A stretch of 20,268 nt of DNA from Clostridia bacterium (GCA_017509065.1 JAFWQM010000186.1:1-20268), one strand, 5' to 3'; counted from the first letter of the stretch, positions 8,968 to 16,015 are shown. Notes: generated from the sequence alone by a model not told the origin. A program made the numbers and translations.

Positions 8968-9257
8968 TCTTCCCCTTTTTCTCCTTTGCGCATGCGCTCG
9001 ATCGCCAGCTTATATCCCTCTGCGCCGTACACCAGACTTCTGTTGACACGGCTGATTGTGGCTGTGCTGGCGTGCGTCACCCCGGCGATCTGCGAATAGG
9101 TCAGGCCCTTGTCCAGCTGAAGCGCCACATCAAAACGCTGCACCATCGCGTTGATTTCCTGGATGGTGCATAGATCGTCAAAAAAGCATTCCAGTTCTTC
9201 TTTGGTTTTCAGACACAGGATGGCGTCCAGCAGACGCGACATATCATCGTGCTTCAT
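8964..9257 (-). CDS. YerC/TrpR-like DNA-binding protein
   Basis: A 97-residue all-helical protein of the TrpR/YerC-YecD family. The helix-turn-helix is at about residues 49-73 (DKGLTYSQIAGVTHASTA), preceded by the family block CTIQEINAMVQRFDVALQL. Family members with this architecture stand upstream of pcrA in other Firmicutes; their regulatory target is not established from this window. ATG 9257 was chosen because GAGGGG lies about 7 bases upstream; an in-frame TTG six bases earlier is less likely. Its stop overlaps the pcrA start. As the first gene of the operon it may autoregulate the promoter at 9338-9346, which is inference. Confidence 0.9.
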   Translation of the reverse strand: MKHDDMSRLLDAILCLKTKEELECFFDDLCTIQEINAMVQRFDVALQLDKGLTYSQIAGVTHASTATISRVNRSLVYGAEGYKLAIERMRKGEKGEE

Positions 9258-9337
9258 ACGCAACCCCTCGTTTCTTGCGCCGCGCGCTTTATTTCCGCGC
9301 GTTTCCCTCGGCGCTGAAAGATCAATCTCGCTTATTT

Positions 9338-9346
9338 AGTATACCA
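9338..9346 (-). promoter_or_regulatory. Extended -10 promoter of the yerC-like/pcrA/ligA operon
   Basis: The minus strand reads TGG followed by TATACT (hexamer at 9343-9338), an extended -10 element. No good -35 hexamer is visible at the 17-base distance, which is tolerated with an extended -10. Transcription would start near 9331, about 75 bases before the first gene's start. Confidence 0.65.
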
Positions 9347-9409
9347 TAAAAACGAGGAAAAAGGAAGAAGTAGAACAGAAACATTTTTCGCGCTCGGTTG
9401 CGCGTTTGA

Positions 9410-9651
9410 TACCATTCAGGTATAAAAAATCCAACAAAAGGGAACGCTGGGGCCTCCGCGGCCCCAATTCCGCAGCCTCAATCGGCGCAAATCCTTCGGA
9501 TATTGCTTGTTTCGGCTGATCTCATCGGCGGTGAGATCAGCCGAAACAAGCAATCTCACCATGAAGGCGAGTTGCGCGGTTTGAGGCTGCGGAACTGGGG
9601 CGAATAGCCCCATCGTAACCTTCTGTGACTGACTTCGATACCTGAATGGTA
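9410..9651. mobile_element. 242-bp palindromic MITE-like element
   Basis: Its ends are a perfect 14-bp inverted repeat, TACCATTCAGGTAT (9410-9423) and its reverse complement (9638-9651). Further in, 9461-9481 pairs with 9581-9601 (20 of 21). At the centre, 9502-9524 pairs perfectly with 9532-9554 (23 bp) around a 7-base loop. The whole can fold into one long imperfect hairpin. It contains no credible gene. The outermost bases are TA at each end, compatible with a TA-target element of the IS630/mariner type, but a target duplication cannot be proven from one copy. It sits between two divergent promoters. Confidence 0.7.
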
Positions 9652-9707
9652 ACGCACGTTTGTCTTTTAATTCGCAAGAGTTGAGCGGAGAATTGTCACA
9701 CTGGTTA

Positions 9708-9736
9708 TTGTCAAATCCGAATTATTCTGGTATAAT
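9708..9736 (+). promoter_or_regulatory. σA-type promoter for the sensor-cyclase remnant
   Basis: TTGTCA (9708-9713) and TATAAT (9731-9736) are 17 bases apart, with TGG directly before the -10 (extended -10). Transcription would start near 9743, about 58 bases before the ATG at 9801. A strong promoter remains in front of a broken gene. Confidence 0.85.
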
Positions 9737-9800
9737 TCTCTTTACAAAAACAGTATGGCAGCCTGTCAGCTTAAACATGGTTTAAAGTGAGGCCTTTGGT

Positions 9801-11340
9801 ATGGAACGAAAAAAAAGATTGCCGTATTTATTTCAGCGCTGTATGAAGACATGGTCAAGGAAACCGTGGAGGGCCTGCTGAGCGCCGCTTACGGGGAAAA
9901 CATGAAGCTGCTGTTCTTTACAAGTTTCGCGGACAATCATACCAGCCGTTCCTATGACCGGTATCAGGATTACGACATCGGCGATTTCGTGATGTATCTG
10001 CTGCCCGACCTGCGGGAATACGACGCGCTGATTTCTTTTGATACTTACATGACAGGTTCCTTCATTGAGCCCATTGACCAATTGAAAAAACCGCGCCGTG
10101 CCGCGTCATCACGCTTGGCACGGTCAAAGAGGGGACCTACAGCATCGTAAATGACCAGGACCGGTCATTCGCCGAGCTGATCGAGCACCTCATCGATAAG
10201 CACGGATGCCGGGATTTCGTTCATGTCGCAGGCCCGCGCGAACTTTCCTTCTGCATGGAGCGCATCGAAATCTTCCAGAATACGCTCTCCACGCACGGAC
10301 TGCCCTGCGGCGACGATAGGATCTTCTACGGCACGCTTCGCCCTGAATGCGGCGAAGAAGTGATCGAAGAGATTCTGACTGCCTATGCGTCAAAGGATGG
10401 AAAAAAACGGCCGGACGCCATTGTCTGCGTGAATGATTATACCGCAATCGGCGTGATCCAGGCGCTGGAGGAGCGGGGATTCCGAGTGCCGGAAGATGTG
10501 ATCGTAACGGGCTATGACGATATCCTGCGCGCACAGTTTAACGAGCCTACCATCACCACTTCCGCCCAGCCCTTTTTCCAGGTCGGTCAGACCGGAATGG
10601 AAATACTGAAATGCCTTCTGCGCGGAGAGAACGCGAAGCTGGTCACTACCGTTCCCGGCACGCTTTGCCTCCGTCAGTCCTGCGGCTGTGAATTGCCCAA
10701 CGTATACAGGAAAGGCAGGATCAGGGAAAAGTATATCTGAACGGTGACCAATCTGGAAAGCCTGGCTCTCTCCAATACCAACCTGATTCTCGGCGGCGCG
10801 ACGGATAATACAATGGAAGAAATTTTTTAACGAGATCGAAGCGGGCTGTGTGCGGGAAACGGGCTTCAAGGACGCTGTGCTGTGCCTGATCCACGGTTGG
10901 GATCAGAAGAAGCTGATCCAGAACCGGGATTATCTGAAGGATGAATCGTTCGACGTCGTGTGCGGTTATTTCAACGGGCAGCCCATCACAAGGCAAAAGC
11001 TGCCGAAGGGTCAGCTCCTCCCGTCGGTAACGATAAACAACGATAAGCCCTACTACATTTTCCCCGTTCACCATCTCCAGTATTTCCTGGGTTACTTTAT
11101 CGTTGATCCCGAACTGAAGGAACTGGGCCAGCTTCACATCAAATCGTGGCTGGTCAGCATCAGCGCGGTGCTGGTGAACTGGTTTCTCCGCCACGAACTG
11201 ACAAATTCGGTAAAGGAGCTGGAATATCTTTACCAGACGGATATGCCGACCGGCCTGTATAACCGCCGAGGGTATTACCGCTTCTTTGAAACTTGTACCT
11301 GGAAAAGCAGAAAAAACAAAATCCGGGAAATAGTAACTGA
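9801..11340 (+). pseudogene. Broken ligand-binding diguanylate cyclase (Peripla_BP-like sensor plus GGDEF)
   Basis: Fragments in shifting frames give one protein: a LacI-type ligand-binding domain without an HTH (from about MERKKIAVFISALYEDMV, through DAIVCVNDYTAIGVIQALEE and VIVTGYDD), a linker, then the beginning of a GGDEF domain (TDMPTGLYNRRGYYRFF at about 11240-11290). Intact relatives are cytoplasmic sensors making cyclic di-GMP. Lesions: one base missing in the A-run at 9809-9816; one missing in the A-run at 10085-10090; TGA at 10738-10740 in an otherwise open frame (CGA to TGA would explain it); one extra base in the T-run near 10816-10821; another shift near 11292. The GGDEF catalytic core itself is absent, so the gene is truncated as well as frameshifted. 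ATG 9801 has a GTGAGG site upstream. Confidence 0.8.
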
Positions 11341-11397
11341 CAAGCGTGCCAGCCATACAAGCAGGCAGATGGACTGGCCCATGGAAAAGGAGCCGCG

Positions 11398-11658
11398 ATG
11401 AAATACGAGTATGACGCCGTGCTTCACGAACTGCCGGACAATGGCGGCGCTTACGTGGCGTTCCCCTGGGATATCCGGCAGGAGTTCGGTAAGGGCAGGG
11501 TGAAGGTTCACGCGGAATTTGACGGCATTCCGTATGACGGGAGCATTGTCAACATGGGAATCAAAAGCCCGGACGGGACGGTATGCTACATCATCGGCGT
11601 ACTGAAAGCCATCCGAAAGCAGCTTGGAAACGCGACGGGGACACGATTCATGTGGTGA
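11398..11658 (+). CDS. DUF1905 protein with a frameshifted C-terminus
   Basis: A small beta-barrel-like DUF1905 protein of unknown function. Residues 1-76 follow the family (YEYDAVLHEL, GAYVAFPWDIRQEFGKGRVKV, DGIPYDGSIVNMG, YIIGVLKAIRKQLG). After that the frame gives NATGTRFMW and stops. One base inserted at 11626-11627 would give LGKRDGDTIHVVIEAGG, the expected family ending, stopping at 11690. In that form the gene would overlap the next start (11677) by 14 bases. So the C-terminal strand is probably lost, or a G was missed in sequencing. ATG 11398 has AAAGGAG 5 bases upstream. Confidence 0.85.
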   Translation: MKYEYDAVLHELPDNGGAYVAFPWDIRQEFGKGRVKVHAEFDGIPYDGSIVNMGIKSPDGTVCYIIGVLKAIRKQLGNATGTRFMW

Positions 11659-11676
11659 TTGAGGCAGGAGGATCAA

Positions 11677-12066
11677 ATGACAGAGGTTGATCCGGATATC
11701 CTGCGTTTTTTCGACGGACATCAAAGCGCGCTTCCCCTCTACCTTGCTTTTGAAACTTGGCTGTACAATGCCTTCCCCCTCGTGAACAGGCGCGTGCAGA
11801 AAACACAGATCACCTTTACGAACCGCCATGTGTTTACCTGCGTTTCCTTTGCCCGCGTGAAGCGCAAAGCAGAACTGCCGGAAGGGTATCTGACAATCAC
11901 GCTGGGCCTGCCCACGCCGCTGGATTCGGAGCGCGTTGCTGTGCAGACGGAACCTTATCCTGCCAGGTGGACGACGCATATCATCATCAGCAAAATGAAG
12001 GAACTGGACGCCGAGCTGCTTTCCTGGATTCGCGAAGCTTATGCTTTCGCGGATTCAAAAAGATAA
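11677..12066 (+). CDS. DUF5655 domain protein
   Basis: A 129-residue protein resembling DUF5655, a small domain of unknown biochemical role often seen beside DUF1905-like or DUF4287 genes. The recognisable blocks are an N-terminal helix (FFDGHQSALPLYLAFETWL), a central strand region (KTQITFTNRHVFTCVSFARV) and the closing motif RWTTHIIISKMKELDAELLSW. The start ATG is preceded by GGCAGGAGG at a 6-base spacing, better than the earlier in-frame TTG at 11659. It appears intact and is likely co-translated with the DUF1905 gene in an undamaged version. No membrane or signal segments are seen. Confidence 0.8.
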   Translation: MTEVDPDILRFFDGHQSALPLYLAFETWLYNAFPLVNRRVQKTQITFTNRHVFTCVSFARVKRKAELPEGYLTITLGLPTPLDSERVAVQTEPYPARWTTHIIISKMKELDAELLSWIREAYAFADSKR

Positions 12067-12105
12067 AACGACGGTTCGCTTTTCCCGACATGCTTCTTCT
12101 CCGCG

Positions 12106-12135
12106 TCATATATTTCGTTTTTTATGTCATATCTT
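12106..12135 (+). promoter_or_regulatory. Possible σE-type sporulation promoter for sigK
   Basis: TCATATA (12106-12112) resembles the σE -35 consensus KMATATT. CATATCTT (12128-12135), 15 bases further, resembles the -10 consensus CATACANT. In Bacillus, sigK is transcribed by σE in the mother cell, so the placement fits. The predicted start near 12142 would give almost no leader before the Shine-Dalgarno. Confidence 0.5.
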
Positions 12136-12159
12136 ATTCACGGAGGTGAGTAAGATATG
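12128..12159 (+). promoter_or_regulatory. Hairpin presenting the sigK RBS in its loop and ATG in its stem
   Basis: CATATCTTA (12128-12136) pairs perfectly with TAAGATATG (12151-12159). After a U-G wobble, TCAC (12138-12141) pairs with GTGA (12146-12149), leaving a GGAG tetraloop. The Shine-Dalgarno GGAGGTGA is in the loop and upper stem; the ATG (12157-12159) closes the stem. It could limit translation if transcripts begin upstream, or be a DNA operator. It overlaps the proposed -10 element. Confidence 0.6.
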
Positions 12160-12609
12160 CTTTCTTTTTTATTTTGGCTTCTGAAAGACGCGCTCTTCTT
12201 CTTCGGCGTCGTCGCCGGGAAAAGCAGTTTTCCCCGCCCGCTATCTCGGGAAGAAGAACAGAGAGCCATCGCGGCGATGCGGGAAGGCGATGCCATCGCC
12301 CGGCAAAAGCTGATCGAACACAACCTGCGTCTGGTTTCTCATATCGTCCGTAAATACACTGTTCCCGGCTTTACTTCGGAAGACTTGGTGTCCGTCGGCG
12401 CGCTGGGCCTGGTAAAAGCCGTGGATACCTACAAGCCTGATTCCGGGACCCAGCTTTCTTCCTATGCTGCGCGGTGCATAGAAAATGCTATGCCATCGCC
12501 AGCGCGTCATATGCGGATCAAAGCTGCTTTTCTTCCAGTATCTGGCACGTTTGCGCCCAAATTTCGGAAAAAATGTATATCATGTGCCGCTCAGAGGGAA
12601 CCTGCGTGA
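12157..12609 (+). pseudogene. sigK: Truncated sporulation sigma factor σK (N-terminal part)
   Basis: Residues 1-110 are clearly σK: a short hydrophobic pro-like segment (MLSFLFWLLKDALFFFG), then PLSREEEQRAI, LIEHNLRLVSHIVRKY (region 2.1), EDLVSVGALGLVKAVDTY (2.2-2.3) and SSYAARCIEN (2.4). At codon 110 (12484-12486) the σ70 sequence ends abruptly and 40 unrelated residues follow to a stop at 12609. The rest of region 2 and all of regions 3-4 are missing from this window. In Bacillus subtilis the skin element interrupts sigK at this same IENE position, through an AATGA core; here the sequence reads AATGC. The remainder may lie elsewhere, on the far side of an inserted element, or be deleted. 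The fragment alone could not function as a sigma factor. The ATG has GGAGGTGA upstream. Confidence 0.85.
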
Positions 12610-13106
12610 GGTTTAAGCCCCTTTATAACCTCTCCTTCCGGGTGACCGCAGCGAAGAAGATTTCCGAGGCGTTTTCCCTGAACCGGCACTATCGGCGGTA
12701 CGAAGAGATTGACAGCGTGCCTGACCGCCTCCGCTGGCGCAGGCATGAACTGGGATTGCTGCAAAAAGAAGTTGCCGCTAAAATTGGCGTCACCCGTGCC
12801 GCTTATACCAGCCTGGAAGCCGATGAAATAGACTATTATGATCCTGTTGTGATGGACAAGCTGGCCGCGCTGTATCATATCCCCATAAACGACCTATTGA
12901 ACGATTACACCCGCTTCTTGCAAGCCGGACAGGGACAGACAATCTTGAACCTGCGTCAATCTTTGAATATGACCCGCTCCCAATTTGCCCAATATCTTCA
13001 TACGGACGTCGATAACATCACCGTTTGGGAAACGGAGAAAAGGAAAATCAGCAGAGAAATGTGGGAAAAGCATTTCAAGCGCTTTATGGAAAACTCAACA
13101 GGTTAA
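12606..13106 (+). CDS. Double helix-turn-helix (XRE-type) regulator
   Basis: A 166-residue putative DNA-binding regulator. The N-terminal block RFKPLYNLSFRVTAAKKISEAF is followed by an XRE-type HTH at about residues 38-100 (VPDRLRWRRHELGLLQKEVA and GVTRAAYTSLE), then a second HTH-like domain at about 108-160 (TILNLRQSLNMTRSQFAQYL, ITVWETEKRKIS). This layout recurs in Clostridia accessory regions. The start GTG 12606 has GAGGG 7 bases upstream and agrees with the natural N-terminus; the open frame upstream to 12474 runs into the sigK remnant. It lies only 120 bases after the point where sigK is broken, so it may belong to whatever replaced the sigK C-terminus. Target unknown. Confidence 0.82.
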   Translation: MRFKPLYNLSFRVTAAKKISEAFSLNRHYRRYEEIDSVPDRLRWRRHELGLLQKEVAAKIGVTRAAYTSLEADEIDYYDPVVMDKLAALYHIPINDLLNDYTRFLQAGQGQTILNLRQSLNMTRSQFAQYLHTDVDNITVWETEKRKISREMWEKHFKRFMENSTG

Positions 13107-13147
13107 TACGTTCGCTCCATTATTGTGTTATATATACGAAGAAAAGG

Positions 13148-13178
13148 CGGAGGTTAATTCAAGCCTCCGTCTGTTTTT
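13148..13178. terminator. Intrinsic terminator between convergent HTH and HEPN genes
   Basis: CGGAGG (13148-13153) pairs with CCTCCG (13164-13169), with TT/AA possibly extending the stem. TCTGTTTTT follows on the plus strand. The minus strand has CCTTTTCTTC after the same stem, so it is plausibly bidirectional. Confidence 0.75.
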
Positions 13179-13189
13179 CCAACCATATT

Positions 13190-13606
13190 TTATTCAGGTA
13201 TTACGACACTTTGTTCTTTCAAATACGTTTCCAATGCCTCCATAAATATTCCGGCGCGGCGGATTTGTTCCAGCACTTCATCCTTTGAGATGATGTAAGA
13301 AACGTCGTAATCCGCTTCATTGCGCACTTCAAAGGCGTCTGTAATGATTCGTGAAAGGCTTTTATCAAGGATACCGGTTTTCAGGTATCGCTGCTGAAAT
13401 AACGCGATCACGCCGGAATGTTTGGAGCGCTCCGGAACATCTTCCAGGATCAACACTGCCCGCATGGAATGAAAGATCGCATAATACGAACGATTGGCGG
13501 CGGCTTTATAATCGCCGATTTCTACGTTGCTGTTCGCGGTTTTCAGGCACCTGTGCGCGTTTTCCAAAAGAACAGCGGAATAATTCAGCCTGTCTTCCTG
13601 CGTCAT
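13190..13606 (-). CDS. HEPN-domain protein (toxin-like partner)
   Basis: A 138-residue helical HEPN protein, the usual partner of the MNT gene directly upstream. The HEPN core shows as YKAAANRSYYAIFHSMRAVLI (residues 33-53) and, near the end, VRNEADYDV (94-102). HEPN toxins often carry an R-x4-6-H ribonuclease motif. Here the arginine (R95) is followed by NEADYD with no histidine at the expected place, as in the COG1895-type branch, so RNase activity is uncertain. The start ATG overlaps the MNT stop as ATGA, and AGGAGG lies 8 bases upstream. The pair has its own promoter at 13974-14002. A stress or anti-phage role is inference from the family. Confidence 0.88.
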   Translation of the reverse strand: MTQEDRLNYSAVLLENAHRCLKTANSNVEIGDYKAAANRSYYAIFHSMRAVLILEDVPERSKHSGVIALFQQRYLKTGILDKSLSRIITDAFEVRNEADYDVSYIISKDEVLEQIRRAGIFMEALETYLKEQSVVIPE

Positions 13607-13941
13607 ACGGCTGGCCTCCTGTATTTGATCCCGTCCCGGACAATGTTTTCATAATACGGATGGTGTTCCGGCTGAAACGCGGCCTGCGGACGAACGCACA
13701 CAGACACCACCACGTCGTGCTCCAAGGATAAATCGCTGGCGACGCCGGAAATATCCCACCGCTTCTTTTCAATTTCCGGCATAGTCAGCGGCGTGGTCAG
13801 AAAAATATCCACATCCGATTCTTCGTCATGATCCCCGCGGGCATAGGAACCGTATAAGTAGGCATCGGAAACAGGGATGATTTCAGAACAGCCCTTCACC
13901 ACTTTTTCCAATATTGCCAGGGCTTCTGACTGATTACACAT
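13603..13941 (-). CDS. MNT-type minimal nucleotidyltransferase (antitoxin-like partner)
   Basis: A 112-residue Pol-beta-superfamily minimal nucleotidyltransferase. The signature GS-x10-D-x-D is intact: YGSYARGDHDEESDVDI with G31, S32, D43 and D45. A third acidic residue is plausible at D76 (SLEHDVVVSV). In MntA-HepT systems the MNT protein adds AMP to a tyrosine of the HEPN toxin and so neutralises it. Here the presence of all catalytic residues suggests an active enzyme. ATG 13941 has AAGGAGG about 9 bases upstream. It is translationally coupled to the HEPN gene by a 4-base overlap. Confidence 0.9.
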   Translation of the reverse strand: MCNQSEALAILEKVVKGCSEIIPVSDAYLYGSYARGDHDEESDVDIFLTTPLTMPEIEKKRWDISGVASDLSLEHDVVVSVCVRPQAAFQPEHHPYYENIVRDGIKYRRPAV

Positions 13942-13973
13942 ACGGCCATGCCTCCTTCCATTCGGTTATTTGT

Positions 13974-14002
13974 ATTATACCGCTTTTCATCACGCATAGC
14001 AA
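13974..14002 (-). promoter_or_regulatory. σA-type promoter of the MNT-HEPN operon
   Basis: On the minus strand TTGCTA (14002-13997) and TATAAT (13979-13974) are 17 bases apart. Transcription would start near 13967, about 26 bases before the MNT start codon. Confidence 0.75.
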
Positions 14003-14103
14003 GTCCCGTGTCCGCACCACTTTTTATATCTGCTCTGGCGTGATAATAGCCATCATCATCGCCGCCCGCTGTTATTTCACCCAAAACCGAACGAAAAGTC
14101 CAT

Positions 14104-14164
14104 ATTTCGTATAAGTATACTTATATGAAATCCCATGTTTTCGTACAAGTATACTTGTATGAAA
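14104..14164. promoter_or_regulatory. Two tandem palindromic operator-like sites
   Basis: Site 1 (14104-14131) and site 2 (14139-14164) are each near-perfect palindromes centred on AAGTATACTT, with flanks TTTCGTA and TATGAAA. Their only internal asymmetry is the same G/T pair. Their centres are 34 bases apart, about three helical turns. They differ by one symmetric change (TATAAG versus TACAAG and its mirror), which preserves the dyad. This conservation points to a dimeric DNA-binding protein. They lie between the divergent MNT and SWIM promoters, about 50 bases upstream of the latter's -35. Confidence 0.65.
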
Positions 14165-14212
14165 TTTCTATTTCAACCCTGATTCTTCCTGATACGGATT
14201 CTAATTTTTACA

Positions 14213-14241
14213 TTGTGTTTTCCCGTGCCCTCTGGTATGAT
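14213..14241 (+). promoter_or_regulatory. σA-type promoter of the SWIM gene
   Basis: TTGTGT (14213-14218) and TATGAT (14236-14241) are 17 bases apart, with TGG (14233-14235) giving an extended -10. Transcription would start near 14248, about 62 bases before the ATG. Confidence 0.7.
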
Positions 14242-14309
14242 AAGGCCATATGGGCTGGCGAAATACGGTGATTCGAGGTTCTGTGATACTATACAAAGCG
14301 GAGGGTATT

Positions 14310-15989
14310 ATGCTGAATTGGAAAGCGTGGTTTGATTCCAAAATCCTGGAAAGAGGGAAGGATTATTTTCGGGGCGGCGCGGTGCAGGAATTAGAGATTG
14401 ACGAGGAAGAAATCTCCGCCGTGGTGGAGGGAACGGACGAATACCAGGTAACCATTTCATTATCCGACGGTGAAATCGACGAAATGGATTGCTCCTGTCC
14501 CTATGCAGAGGAACACGAGTGCTGCAAGCACATGGCCGCCGTTTTGTACGCTTACGAAGACGCATTGAAAAACAGAAAAGGAAAAACTCAGCCAGATAAA
14601 AATGAAAAACTGACCAGGGAGAAGCTATGCGCTTTGGTGGAGAAAACGGATGTTCAGACCGTCCGGCAGTTCTTAACGGACGTGCTTTGGAATGAAGAAA
14701 AATACCGCGTGCGGTTTCAGTCCATGGTGAGCCCCGATTTCGCCAAGCAGGCTCTGGACTACGCCAAAAAGCGCCTTTCCAAGATCGAACGGAAATATGC
14801 CAGCAGCTCGGGTTATATCAATTACCGGGAGGCGCGGGCATTCACAAAGGAAGTGGAGCAGTGGATCGATGAGGAAATCGACCTGCGGATGGACCGTCAC
14901 GAATACGCCGCGGCCTTTGAACTGTCCAATTTGGCGCTTTTTACTATGGCCGATGTGGACATGGACGACGGTGAATTTGGGCTGGATGTGATCGCGGAAT
15001 ACTGCCAGGGCGTATGGCGGACCATGCTGGACGCCGGAGACCCGGAAATCGAAAAGGCCCTGTTTTCCTGGTTCACTTCACACATCAATGACAGCGTTCA
15101 TTCTCTCATCGTGGACGCTTATGAAACCGTGCTGATGGAATACTTTGTCACGCCGGAATACCTGAAACAGAAGCTGGCCTTGTACCAAGGCAAATTGGAT
15201 AAGCTGGACAAGGACGACAGTACGTATACTCGCAACAGGGCGCAGGAATACTTGCAGCGCTGCTTTTCTCTCATGCGGCAAATACGCCGCCCGGAGGAAG
15301 AAATCCAAGCCTTGCAGCAAAAATACTGGGCGCTGCCCTGCGTCCGGCAGCAATATATGGAGCAATGTGAGAAGGAACATCGGTGGGATGATTTGATTGC
15401 CGTGCTGAAAGAATCCATCGAGATAGAGAAAAGACATAAGGAAGGATACGCCGCCGGTGAATATGAATTACGCTTGAAGGAAGCCTACCGGAAAGCTGGG
15501 AAAGCGGTGGAATACAAGGCGCAGCTATGGCGGCTCATGACAGAAATCAGGCCGGGAGATCGGGATTTTTTCAAGGAATACAAAGGCATCATCCCGGAAA
15601 CAGAATGGCCGGAAGAACGAGAAAAGGTCTTTTCCGCTCTGAAATCAAAAAGCTATCTGCTGCCGTCCCTGTACCATGAAGAAAAGCTGTATGACCGCTT
15701 AATGCAGTATCTTCAGGAAAAGCACAGTTTTGAAATTCTGCTCCGCTATGAAAAGGAATTGCTGCCGCTCTATCCCGAAGTGTATTTGGATGCGTATGTC
15801 GATAGACTGACCAGCGCCGCCCGGCATACCGCCGACCGGAAAACCTACCAGAAATGGGTGAATACCCTGCGGCATATGCGAATCATCCCCGGCGGCAAAG
15901 AAGCGGCAAAGCAGATCGTGAACGAATGGAAGGCGATATACGGCAACCGCCGGGCTATGATGGAAGAACTGAAAAAGCTGGGAAAATAA
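14310..15989 (+). CDS. SWIM zinc-finger protein
   Basis: A 559-residue protein with an N-terminal SWIM zinc finger: C61-x-C63-x8-C72-x-H74 in DCSCPYAEEHECCKHMAA, preceded by the usual beta-strand region (EYQVTISLSDGEIDEMDC). SWIM domains bind DNA or proteins. The remaining ~480 residues are helical, rich in Glu, Lys, Tyr and Leu, in TPR-like repeats as far as one can see, without ATPase or nuclease motifs. Stand-alone SWIM proteins of this kind are common in Firmicutes and unassigned. The start ATG has GCGGAGGG 4-5 bases upstream, which is preferred over the frame's earlier start at 14250. It is monocistronic, with its own promoter, twin palindromes upstream and a shared terminator downstream. 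A role in the neighbouring defence-like genes is only suggested by position. Confidence 0.88.
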   Translation: MLNWKAWFDSKILERGKDYFRGGAVQELEIDEEEISAVVEGTDEYQVTISLSDGEIDEMDCSCPYAEEHECCKHMAAVLYAYEDALKNRKGKTQPDKNEKLTREKLCALVEKTDVQTVRQFLTDVLWNEEKYRVRFQSMVSPDFAKQALDYAKKRLSKIERKYASSSGYINYREARAFTKEVEQWIDEEIDLRMDRHEYAAAFELSNLALFTMADVDMDDGEFGLDVIAEYCQGVWRTMLDAGDPEIEKALFSWFTSHINDSVHSLIVDAYETVLMEYFVTPEYLKQKLALYQGKLDKLDKDDSTYTRNRAQEYLQRCFSLMRQIRRPEEEIQALQQKYWALPCVRQQYMEQCEKEHRWDDLIAVLKESIEIEKRHKEGYAAGEYELRLKEAYRKAGKAVEYKAQLWRLMTEIRPGDRDFFKEYKGIIPETEWPEEREKVFSALKSKSYLLPSLYHEEKLYDRLMQYLQEKHSFEILLRYEKELLPLYPEVYLDAYVDRLTSAARHTADRKTYQKWVNTLRHMRIIPGGKEAAKQIVNEWKAIYGNRRAMMEELKKLGK

Positions 15990-16015
15990 GCGATGCTCAG
16001 ACGACAAGCATCATG

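Noticed and set aside
9416..9613. 65-residue minus-strand frame in the palindromic element
   Set aside because: It is a read-out of the inverted repeat arms, with no RBS or promoter.
12474..12605. N-terminal extension of the double-HTH protein into sigK
   Set aside because: These 44 codons lie over the sigK end and non-homologous junction DNA; the GTG at 12606 has its own Shine-Dalgarno and begins the family-like sequence.
13896..14084. 62-residue minus-strand frame overlapping the MNT start
   Set aside because: Its sequence is explained by the MNT promoter and N-terminus in another frame; no RBS of its own.
14104..14164. Short CRISPR-like array
   Set aside because: Only two repeats, no variable spacers of regular length, no cas genes; the palindromic form fits operators better.
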